A stretch of 64,000 nt of DNA, taken from Lepas anatifera (lineage: Eukaryota; Arthropoda; Thecostraca; Lepadidae). Under the pieces are notes generated by a model. It made no database searches. It was not told the origin of the DNA and worked only from the letters and a program-made list of their open reading frames with translations. A program made the position numbers and the translations under genes. Below, in pieces: positions 48,571 to 57,645 of the stretch; within the stretch, counting starts at the first letter, position 1; each line of letters opens with the position of its first letter. Location of the stretch: the NCBI GenBank assembly GCA_034440635.1, contig JAOTON010000386.1, positions 1,901,001 through 1,965,000 of the forward strand. Direction: 5' to 3'.

Positions 48571-48950
48571 AGCGAAAGTGACACCTTCATGATGGGATTT
48601 GAACAAGATAGCAATATGAAAGAGTGTGCCGAGAAACCACTGGATCGAAATTTCATTTTTCCCAGAATTTAACGTTTGCGGGAAAAAGGTACAATTTCAC
48701 CGCCTACCGATTCTCTCCTCTCCCGGTGGTCACGCAGTATGAGTTGAACTTGCGAACGTGACGAATATTCAGGCCCGCTGCGCGACAAAAATAGTTATTC
48801 CCTGGACCACTTAAAAACCCAAGTGCAAAAGGTGTCTTCGGTACAGGTGACCGTAGATGCGTATAGATTTCTTCAAGGCTACCTCGTGAAGTGTGTTTTA
48901 ATACTGCAGCATTAAAACATACCACGTCTCCGTTGTATCTGCCACTGTTC
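48567..48950. mobile_element. Family H element (F-type terminal repeat), copy 2
   Basis: GTAAAGCGAAAGTGACACCTTCATGATGG is the F-family terminal repeat with substitutions. It is followed by GAGAAACCACTGGATCG, TTTCATTTTTCCCAG and a CACCGCCTACCGATTC block shared with 20881 and 55190. The right boundary is unclear. Confidence 0.5.
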
Positions 48951-49010
48951 GGGGGGCACTCTAGGACCACATTGTGTTACCACCACACCCCTCTTCACTG
49001 CGCGTGTTAA
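48950..49010 (+). mobile_element. Family B right-end fragment
   Basis: GGGGGGCACTCTAGGACC, then CACCACACCCCTCTTCACTG and CGCGTGTTAA (TTAA 49007-49010), matching the right end of the B element at 47667. The rest of that B copy is absent or replaced by H. Confidence 0.5.
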
Positions 49011-50106
49011 TATTAAGCAGGTATTAGTGGGAACCATACATCATCCTTAGGGTTTTAGGGCGCGTCGACAGCGACGGCCATTTTGCGCCCGTAGTGGGAA
49101 CCATAGCAATACAGTTACCTTGCATTATATCAGGCTGTGATTGCACGATAGAAAGTGTTTGAGGTTAAAGACACTTCGGTGACTGCACGGACCAAAGCAG
49201 ACTTTATCCAGCACTCAGAGCATTGAACCGGGGATGCCTACTTGGCTAAGCAAGCGGGTGTCCAGAAGAGGGTGCCTCATTTTGTACCGAGTTTTGAAAA
49301 TTGTAGGTGGGTGTGTCTAATCCCGTGCATTTAGACCTGCTGAGTTCAATGACATCAAAATTATCAGGAACTGATTGTCTCCAGATGCCAGTAAAACAGT
49401 GGTGTTTCCATGAGGATTTTTGGAAGCTTCAGACATTCCTCGTTTCACTTAACACGCGCCCCGCTGGGGTCCCTGGCATGACGCGCCCCGCTGGGGGAGC
49501 GTATTTCGCCCCCTCCCCCTCCATATCTCATTTTCCAGGAAAGTAAAAGAAAAATGTCGGATGGCGTTCGAAAGCTCTTGACAAGACGAAGAGAAATGAT
49601 GCGGATTATTTTTATGTCAGGTCAATATTGAGGCCAGCATAAGTCAAAGAAGGTTCCATAGGCTTACAGCAGGGCAGTGTAGGTTTCCCCTCTAGATTTT
49701 TACTTAGCGGAGCTAGAACAAATATTTATACATAATTGAATTTGCCTCATCGTGGCAAATGGAATGATATATGATATGGCTTTGCTAGGTCAAATTTTGA
49801 AAATGACCTGACCTCGAGCTAGGTCAGGGTCACAGGGTGACCTGGCATGGTCATGCTGCATATCAATCGACTCCCCATGGCAATATAAGCACAATGAAAA
49901 CCAAATAAGAGCTTTATCTCAATTCAGTGAGAAGTTATTGGCAAACAATTACTGTATGCTCCTGTGACCTGACATGCCCTTTGAGAGGTCAGATGGTCAA
50001 AAACTCAACTTTTGGTCAGGTGGTAAGAATATACGGTGTGAGCATTTTCAGCTTTATCTATCCAGTATTTACTGAAAACGAGACCTTTCAATTTTCCACC
50101 GTAGAC

Positions 50107-51194
50107 TTAACACGCGCATTGACGGGGGTCTGAGCCACCTTCGCCCTGACGGGGGGCGGTTACCCGCCCCCCCTAAGATCTCGAGAACTGCGCTAGGTAG
50201 CGAAAAATGGTAAACGGCGTTGGATAGCCCATCCACTTCTCCATCAAAAATATTTAAACCATTTTTTGTCAAGTCACATTTAAGGTCACTAGACGTTGAA
50301 ACATGCCGTCATAGGCATAACATGTAAATTAAGTTTTTCGGCCATTACATCTGAACAAGTAAAGATAGAGCAAAACGATTTAAACTTTATAAATCCTCGC
50401 AGCAAGTCGAATCGAATGATATATAATATGACCTTGTTAGGTCAAATTAAGGATTTGACCTGACCTGAGGTCAGGTCAAGCTGAAATTAGGTAAAATGCA
50501 TATCATTAGAACTGCAATGACAATAAAAATCTAATGCAGTTAATATAAATGCTCTATCTCTGTTCTTTACTGGGTTATTCAGTTAAAACCATTTTTCCCA
50601 TGTATTTCCAATGGAATAATGATTGTTGGGGTTTAAAGACGCACCAACTGCCAGCGTCATACGGCGTCGCCAACTCTCACCCTGTTGGAAGGGATTTTGG
50701 GGATCAGATCGATTTATTTAGAAGCTCCTCCGGGACTTGAACCCGGGACCGGTGGCTTAGAAGACAAGGGTGCTGCTATCCACTAAGCCACCTCATCCCC
50801 GTATTTCCAATGGAGAGGTCGTGGCTCTTACCTGACCTTAGGTCATCGATATCAAAAATCCAGAACATATTTTAGAGAACTCGGTGGGGCCATTGTGTGA
50901 TATGAGTTTGAATCAGATAAGTTCACCCTGTTCCGACTTATGCTATCTTAAACTGTTTTTGAGGCTAGGTCACTTGACCTGTACTGGTGACCTGACCTGA
51001 GATGACCTAATCTTAAAGTTTTGACCAAAGTTGTAAAAATGATGAGGGAAAAGGTATGCTGTAATTGGGGGCAACCTGTTGCTCATGACACAAATAAAAT
51101 GCCAAGTACGGCGGCGCTACGCGCCGCCGTTTTTATGCTGTTTTTGAAAAATCCGAGGGGGCCGGTATCCGCCCCCTGTCAATGCGCGTGTTAA
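50107..51194 (+). mobile_element. Family C TTAA element nested in D (complete)
   Basis: TTAA at 50107-50110 and 51191-51194. The left end CACGCGCATTGACGGGGG is followed by a related TTCGCCCTGACGGGGGG; the right end is CTGTCAATGCGCGTG. Palindromes CGGGTAACCGCC-like near the left and GGCGGCGCTACGCGCCGCC near 51109-51127. A SINE interrupts it at 50615-50800. Subtracting the SINE and its duplication gives about 890 bp, close to the 844 bp of the C copy at 60546. Confidence 0.85.
50615..50800 (-). mobile_element. tRNA-Arg-derived SINE (S5) with 13-bp target duplication
   Basis: On the minus strand it reads GGGGATGAGGTGGCTTAGTGG (A box), an anticodon loop CTTCTAA (anticodon TCT, Arg), and CCCGGGTTCAAGTCCCGG (B box). 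The body holds CCTTCCAACAGGGTGAGAG and GGCGACGCCGTATGACG, and the tail is GTGCGTCTTTAAACCCC and AACAATCATTATT. The exact duplication GTATTTCCAATGG flanks it (50602-50614 and 50801-50813). The best preserved SINE of the window. Confidence 0.92.
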
Positions 51195-51672
51195 AATGGG
51201 GTGACCATAAAATTGAACCCACCTTAGGTCAAAAATACCAAAATTCCGAGATAGCAGATTTGTAGACCCTAATGACTTTGTCATATTGTGAAAATTTGAA
51301 ACTAATCGGTTGACAGATGTTCCTTAGGCGCCGCTTCAAACTCGTGATTTTAGGTTTTGAGGTCGGGTCGCTTGACCTTGGATATCTCCTTGACCTGACA
51401 TAAACTGACCTTAAAAATTTAGTCAGATGCGTAAAATTGATCAGGACTAAGGTACTGTAAGTTTTGTTGCTCTCCGTTTCTTCGTTTTTGTGTTATCTGT
51501 GCAAAACCAGGAGGGGGGGCGAATTTCGCCCCCTCAGTGGGGCTCGTGTTAAGGGCGCAAACGATGTTGCAGAACAAGGTGTGAAGCTATTGCAGGACTA
51601 TGCGGGGCTCGTAAAAGACGAGAAGCTGCTGCAGGGTGTTCTGCAGGTTTTTGAATAACATAGGGACAAGAG

Positions 51673-52604
51673 GCAGGGCTTTGGAGAGTGTTACCTTATG
51701 AAAATGTAAAATAGATGTAGATAGGACCTGTGATTCTAAGGCCTTTCAAATTCCGACACCTTAAGCAGCTGGAACACCAACCATGAGAAACGGCCGGATG
51801 ACAGCGGTTCGTGGCATCGGGCCACTGGTCCTCCATGTGGGTGGCCTCTGAACACGTAAACCCGTCTACTTTATTAGCCCAGAATTATCGTTCAATATTT
51901 CGTGTTAGCACCCGTGCGTAAATCTAGTCGTAAAATCTGTGCGTGCGGTCCCGTCGGATCGGGACGGACCCGGCGTAACATGTATGCAGGCCTGATTTCT
52001 GTCCCACGGTGTGGTTTACCTCAGACTACGATTTGTTCAGGAATGTTGTGTTGACTAGGTTAAATGAATAGCCGTGCATGGTACCAAAAGGATAACGTTT
52101 AGTTCGAATATCGAGATCGTGAAACAGGAAAACGATATTGACCTTTTAAGATGTTTTTGTGTCAAGTACGGTCAAAAGATTAATCCTCGCCGGAAATCGT
52201 ACTTTCTGACCCATTTCGAACAATTTCCTGACTCCTCATCTGACCATGCGCTAAAAAGGTATCAACCTGGTATCAAATAATAGCTCTGGTGACAAAAAGA
52301 GACGGTGCTTTTTATTTTGTTATTCTAAACCGAATATTTACAAAGATAGAGACTTTTTTTTTTTTTTTGTACTGTTAACCGTTCCATATAATTCTGCAGG
52401 AAGAAGTAGTTGCTCCTAAGCGTGTGATAGTCTTTTTGAATTTTTGTGCTAAAAAAATGTATCATAGCTGAGGATAACTTAAAGTCGAAAGCTCCGATTA
52501 TTATTGTATCTTTTCTTTCAGTGTTAATTTGGGTCTAAAATAAATAAAAAACAATTTGGTACATAATGGCCATTTTAAACACCACTTTTAAGCTAATAAT
52601 TTTT
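51673..52604. other. No recognised feature; oligo-T at 52354-52368
   Basis: Short frames only (52074-52280, 68 codons, no domain recognised). Confidence 0.35.
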
Positions 52605-52769
52605 AGGGTTTAACGACGCACCAACTGCCAAGGTCATACGGCGTTGCCAACTCTCACCCCGTTGGGAGGGATTTGGGGGATCAGATCAGCTTATTCAGAG
52701 GCTCCGCACGGACTTGAACTCAGGACCGGTGGCTTAACACGGATCCTATCCACGAAGCCACCCATCCCC
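52605..52769 (-). mobile_element. tRNA-Arg-derived SINE (S6)
   Basis: Same structure as S5: GGGGATGGGTGGCTTCGTGG, a head with GGTCCTGAGTTCAAGTCC, body CCTCCCAACGGGGTGAGAG, core GGCAACGCCGTATGACC and GTGCGTCGTTAAACCC. Target duplication not resolved. Confidence 0.85.
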
Positions 52770-52942
52770 TCTTCCACTAAACCACGCACCCCCGGTTATA
52801 AGGGTATGAAAACAAAATGTCCACAATAGCATCCACTGCGCATACTTATACTGGGTCTGTCACCAGAACATCACATTTTGTGAAAGAGTTAAAAAATGCA
52901 TACTGCGATTACGGCCATTACCTTGCAGGATGTCAGAAGTGA

Positions 52943-53239
52943 GCTGGGTCATCAGTGCTACAGGCAGGGTGCTGGGTCATCAGTGCTACAGCGAGGGTGC
53001 TGGGTCATTAGTGCTACAGCGAGGGTGCTGGGTCATAAGTGCTACAGGGAGGGTGCTGGGTCATCAGTGCTACAGGGAGGGTGCTGGGTCATCAGTGCTA
53101 CAGGGAGGGTGCTGGGTCATCAGTGCTACAGGGAGGGTTGCTGGGTCATCAGTGCTACAGGGAGGGTGCTGGGTCATCAGTGCTACAGGGGGGGGTACTG
53201 GGTCCTCAGTGCTACAGCGAGGGTGCTGGGTCATCAGTG
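52943..53239. repeat. 28-bp minisatellite, about 10.6 copies
   Basis: Unit GCTGGGTCATCAGTGCTACA plus GGGAGGGT. Central copies are nearly identical, edge copies carry substitutions and single-base insertions. Open on all three plus frames over the array because the unit lacks stops; not a gene. Confidence 0.93.
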
Positions 53240-54399
53240 ACGGTATACCGAGGGCAGCAGGCGAATGCATCACATATATGTCGTCCCGGGACATTTGCTG
53301 CCCAAATGGTGGCTCCATACAGTCGCTGCGTTAGATTGACTGCTAGACTTTATCAACAGAGAAGATCGGAATGACTCTCAGGGTCTTTTAAATTGACTAC
53401 GAAATCAAGAGCATTCGTAATTTCCACACTAAATGTCATCTGCATCAAATCTCAATTCTAAGCAGCTATCTGCCTACGTTTCTTCTTTGTCAGTAAGGCT
53501 TCCGTTCGTTATCGTGATGTTTGGCTTTCATTGTGTTTTTCCAAAAGTCTGTTAATGAGAATGCCGTAAATGCCCCCCCCTATTTATCGCAATGTGTTTG
53601 AGGAACTCTGGGAAAATTCTGGTTATATCTGGATCTTTTGAAGACGTAATCAAAGGTGAACTCTAAACATGTCTGGTGCGTAATTTCACTGGGAAGTGGT
53701 GTAAAAAACAATCGATAGAGCATTATTACCACGACAGTGCCGACCAGAAAGCCTGCTGGCACCGGTACGTACCAAGCACGTCGGGGGTGGCCACCCGCCT
53801 CCTTTCTAAGGCTTTTCACAAACATAAAAGAAAAACGGTGGCGCCTGGCGCAGCCATGCAGACTGCCTTATCAGTATCTTTCCATCCAGGTGATATTTCA
53901 TATGACATCAGTTAAATGTTTAACTTATTCGGAGCTTCGAAAGGCCTTGCGGCTATCTTCGTCGGTTAATGGCTCGCATGATAAAATTTGTAAATAAGGC
54001 AACATATTTTAATCGTTCGGGTACTTTTTGAGGACTTTCAATGAGAACAGCCTAAGTTAATCGCACTTCGCTGTTTCTACATTTTTGTTTGCGTACTGTT
54101 TTCAAAGCATCATTACCATATTTTTCACGGATCCTCAGATCTATGGAGTGAATGATCATGTTCCAGTCTTTTAACTCCATATATAAGACCATCTTTCTCT
54201 CCCTCGGATACGGAGTTGTCTAGTATAAGACGTTTGGGCGACCTGTGACTAATCAACCATCATAATTATCATCACCCGGGCGCCTTAAATCGCCAACGAT
54301 TATTAGGCATGAGACTTTAAGAATTTCCTATCCTGGACCCATCAGCACCATAACATGGATGGATTCTTTTTAAGCAGTTCGTACCGGGCGTACCTGTTA
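53240..54399. other. No recognised feature
   Basis: Frames of 79-86 codons around 53580-53997 on both strands have no recognisable domain. Confidence 0.35.
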
Positions 54400-55095
54400 C
54401 TGGACCATTTTTAAAAGTTCCCAGATTTTAGGTTCTTTTATATCAGGTCAGATTACCAGGCCAGGTTAAGTGATGTCACTACAAACACAGTTTTCTAAAG
54501 TAGAAACCAAATTATAAGCTTGGAATGTTTATCTAAAATTCATATAACGTAATAATGTATCCGAGCACAACAATTTTGGTAACGGATTTCTTTCATCAGG
54601 ACTTGCTGTCATTTATGGGTCATGAGCTCTCCAAGGAAAAACTCTCTGCTTATAGGGGCTGGTGCGTGGATTTTTTTAATGATTACAGGTACCCAGTTTT
54701 GGAGAAGAAATATCAATAACTACCGTATTAATGGGAATATTATAAGTTAAGCTGTATTAAAGCCTTCCTACAGGTCAGTTGAACTGCATTTCTAAATAAA
54801 AATCTTTAAAAGAAAAACACGAGAATGTAAATGATATTTCAACACTACTTTGACGCTTCCTTGGGAGTGCATGAGCGCCCCTCAAGAGATACCTATGAAT
54901 TCACACTCACGCATAGAGGACATGGTTTTTGTTTAATAGCTTGGCGAACAATGGTGATAGAGCTTTTGTTTTGACGTCATCATATTGATTTTATATTTGG
55001 ACTTTGAATGAAATGCATTATGACCGATTTTGACCTTGACCAGGTTAGTTCAATTCTATAATTTGATCTGTAAGGGTCATATAGCACATAATTAA
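54400..55095 (-). mobile_element. Worn family C relic
   Basis: Phrases in the order of the C copy at 60546: AGATTTTAGGTTC, ATCAGGTCAGATTACCAGGCCAGGTTAAGTG, later AATGGTGATAGAGCTTTTGTTTTGACGTCATCATATTG and GACCGATTTTGACCTTGACC. Termini not recognisable. Confidence 0.45.
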
Positions 55096-55119
55096 ATTGA
55101 TCTTGACTATATTCCAATG

Positions 55120-55122
<3 letters not shown>

Positions 55123-55162
<40 letters not shown>
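55123..55162. repeat. (AT)n microsatellite
   Basis: About 20 uninterrupted AT units within or beside the C relic. Confidence 0.95.
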
Positions 55163-55164
<2 letters not shown>

Positions 55165-55189
55165 ACAACATCAACGAGTAGATATTGTG

Positions 55190-55385
55190 TATCGTTATAA
55201 TGGAGTTTGAACTGAGATAGTCATGTGACAGAGCATGCCGAGAAACTGCTTGATCGATATTTCATTTGTCCTAGGACACACTGATCACGGAGAGAAAAGG
55301 TAAAGTTCAGCCCCTACCGACCCCGTCCTCCCCGGATGTGTTTACGTGCCAGCCCCCTCCAACAGCAAGCGCATATCACCGGATG
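55190..55385. mobile_element. Family H fragment, copy 3
   Basis: GAACTGAGATAGTCATGTGAC, GAGAAACTGCTTGATCG, TTTCATTTGTCC and a CAGCCCCTACCGACCCCG block match 20881 and 48567. Confidence 0.5.
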
Positions 55386-55584
55386 TGACGTCACACCTCG
55401 TAGCATATAACATGGGAAAATAAAAAGACTAAATATAGATTTTTTTGCAAAAGGAGGCCCAGAATCGAAGATTAAATCCGTATCTATTGTATTTGGGATA
55501 AACTTGATTACAGTGTATTCTCACAAATTCGTAAGCAGGCAGTGCCATTAGCAGCAGTTTAACGCACGGCCCAACGAAGAAGGA

Positions 55585-55626
55585 ATTCCTCCACGCCCAA
55601 GTGACGTCACTTGGGCGTGGAGGAAT
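55585..55626. repeat. 42-bp perfect palindrome centred on a CRE
   Basis: CCACGCCCAAGTGACGTCAC continues into its mirror image, with ATTCCT and AGGAAT added at the outer ends. The centre is the consensus TGACGTCA (55602-55609). Confidence 0.95.
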
Positions 55627-55823
55627 CCCTCTTGAACGTACCTTTAGGTAAAGGTATCTTGTTTACGTGCTATGTGACGATCTTACAAAGTGACGTCATG
55701 CTCAGGCCCCGCCGTGCGTGCTGCACGGACAAATTTTTCTTCCACTTACATTTTTATAACCCACGTGATAAACATGACTGGTCCTGCCGACGTAAAATAG
55801 GTTTACTGGGTGTCCTAACCAAA

Positions 55824-55856
55824 CGGTCGCCGACGGTCGCCAACCGTCGGCGACCG
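55824..55856. repeat. GTCGCCGAC inverted repeat
   Basis: CGGTCGCCGACGGT, a 5-nt loop, then ACCGTCGGCGACCG. It shares vocabulary with 35603-35662. Confidence 0.8.
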
Positions 55857-56090
55857 TCGGCGTCAGTTGCAGAGCGGTAATTTTGGAGGTTTGGCCGACA
55901 GAGGAAATGTTCAGCTTTGGTATCAATCTAGTATCTCAAACTGCGACGGATGTTGTTTACCAACAACCAAAACTTAGCTGGCATCAAGAACTATTAAAAG
56001 AACGATTTAGGAGTAAAAGTTAATCATGTCCAGCTTCCATAGATTTTATCAATTCCAATTTGAATAATTATTCTAAAACATGTATTACAT

Positions 56091-57090
56091 TTAACCCTCG
56101 CCCACCGGGGGCCATCGATGGCCCCCTAAGGTTTTTCCGGGATAGCAGAAAAACAACGAGGCGCAGCACCGCGGTTGAGGGCTCTACCTCTCACTGCATC
56201 ATTTTCCCATCATCCCTGAAATTTTTAGCCGGGTCACCCAAGGTCGGTCACCAGACGAGGTCAACCAAGGTCACCTCACTTCACCTTTAGAGCTCTGTAA
56301 GAGTTACATTTCAAGTCGATCGATTTGAAACTTCCTACACTTCATGACCCCTCCAGGTCTACAAGGTGTATATCCGGGATTTTTCGATTTCGTGCCCTGA
56401 GGTCAGGTCACGAGGCGACCTCTCCCATTGGAAAGCATGGGGAAAAGCTATTTCATGATATAAAAGCCACAAAAATGATTGCAAATACTCAGACTGCTCA
56501 GAACAACGTTTTTGGACACCCTTTCACGGATCCCAGGGGTCATATTTGCCCTTTGACTTTTCCAAGGTCATCCAGTCACCGAGGTCAAAACAGTATTTTG
56601 ACAATAACTTTTGACCTAATTGAGCTAGGCAGGTAACAAACACCATCGTGTTTGTCTTGTCACTGGCTTTCATTTGATATACGGCAGGTCACTTTTTGAC
56701 CTTTCGTGACCTCAGGTCATATTAGGTCACAGGTGACCTCTGGCGGTCAAACCACTGGCGGGAGGTCTTTACATTCCACAAAGCGGAAAAGTACTGGCAA
56801 TTTGCTATCAAATGTACTTTACCAGGCCTCAATAGCTCTAATGACATAAGAGTTATGCCCAGTTTGTTAATCATTGCATATTTGAGTGAAAATAGCCGAT
56901 CTTGACCTAATTTGACCTCTGGAGGTCAAACCATTGACCTGAGCACTAAAACATGCGAAGTAATTTCTTACTGAATTCACGCGAGCTTTCTATTGCACTT
57001 TGCGATTTGCGCTAACGCAAATATTTTCGGATTAGAGGGGGCCATCGATGGCCCCCGGTGGGGCGAAGGTGGGCCGACCCCGGTGGTTAA
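56091..57090 (-). mobile_element. Family A element, copy 6 (complete)
   Basis: TTAA at 56091-56094 and 57087-57090. It is nearly identical to copy 5 apart from scattered single-base losses, mostly in homopolymers. The right end is shortened to CCCCGGTGG before TTAA. Confidence 0.87.
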
Positions 57091-57110
57091 TGACTAAAAA
57101 CAAGAACAAA

Positions 57111-57305
57111 TAACACGGATGTCGGCTTCTGACGCAGAACGTCGGCGTCAAAAGTTGGACATTGTTCAACTTTTGCTGCGACGCGTTACAACGCCGTGCG
57201 ACGCGTAGCGTCAGTGCGTTTTGTGTCCTGACCGAGAATCCCGGTCGTTGCGGCAGATGGACGGCGTGCAACGCCTTGTAACGCGTTGCGTCTTGGTTAG
57301 GGCAC
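57111..57305. repeat. CG-rich segment with repeated GACGC and ACGCGT motifs
   Basis: Repeated CGACGCGT, AACGCC and GTAACGCG motifs with local inverted pairs such as AAAAGTTG...CAACTTTT. Bounded by GTCGGCTTCTGACGC and CTTGGTTAGGGCACCGGG. Possibly a small DNA transposon; no target duplication identified. Confidence 0.4.
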
Positions 57306-57610
57306 CGGGTTAGATATATAAAGAGAAATAAAAGAAGTTTATAAACGCCACCTTACTTCCTAATGATATCCCATTCTAGCTCAAAATGCTTCATTTGTAT
57401 TCGTATTCATTTTTGGCGCAATTCAAACAGGAACGCTCTGACACAAAGTATTACCAGCTCCTACGCCGATTTTATGTCAGACTAATTTGGAGGCTTTGTA
57501 TTGCCAACGGAGGAAAATTAGATGCATCAAAATATTAGGCTATTAGGCATTTTTCCAGAAATAAGACCAAACCCATTTTTTCAACATAGTTTAACCCTAA
57601 AACCACCACA

Positions 57611-57645
57611 ATCTTGGATTGCACCAAGGTGGCACATTTCCTTTG
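57611..57645 (-). mobile_element. Isolated family F terminal fragment
   Basis: TCTTGGATTGCACCAAGGTGGCACATTTCCTTTGA corresponds to the F end (CCAAGGTGCCACATTCCCTTTAA) without the rest of an element. Confidence 0.45.

Larger units (their letters stand above)
49449..51552 (+). mobile_element. Family D TTAA element, interrupted by a family C element
   Basis: TTAA at 49449-49452 and 51549-51552. The left end CACGCGCCCCGCTGGGG is repeated 30 bp inward as ACGCGCCCCGCTGGGGG; the right end is CCTCAGTGGGGCTCGTG. The subterminal palindrome is GGGGGCGAATTTCGCCCCC on the right. Without the C insertion it is about 1.0 kb. The right part (51195-51552) matches 61683-61995 inverted. Confidence 0.8.
49307..51672 (+). 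pseudogene. Relic reading frame split by the family D insertion
   Basis: The frame 49307-49448 (ending WKLQTFLVSL) continues at 51553 as KGANDVAEQGVKLLQDYAGL, then VKDEKLLQGVLQVFE and a stop at 51655-51657, then HRDKRQ in frame. Removing the D element and one TTAA joins the halves in frame through CTT AAG. The tail (NDxAExGVKLL, then LLQxVxEHR) resembles the C-terminus of a recurrent uncharacterised protein family I have seen in invertebrate genomes, probably itself repeat-encoded; I cannot name it. In that family the stop position would be an internal residue before HR, so the frame was probably already decayed. Confidence 0.5.

Noticed and set aside
50700..50800. A tRNA-Arg gene on the minus strand
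   Set aside because: A and B boxes and the TCT anticodon loop are present, but the cloverleaf lacks a good acceptor stem. The sequence continues into the SINE body with a 13-bp target duplication, so it is a SINE head.
52896..53374. Frames over 110 codons across 52896-53374 with repeated CYREGAGSSVLQ-like peptides
   Set aside because: Translation of the 28-bp minisatellite; open in all plus frames and without unique sequence.
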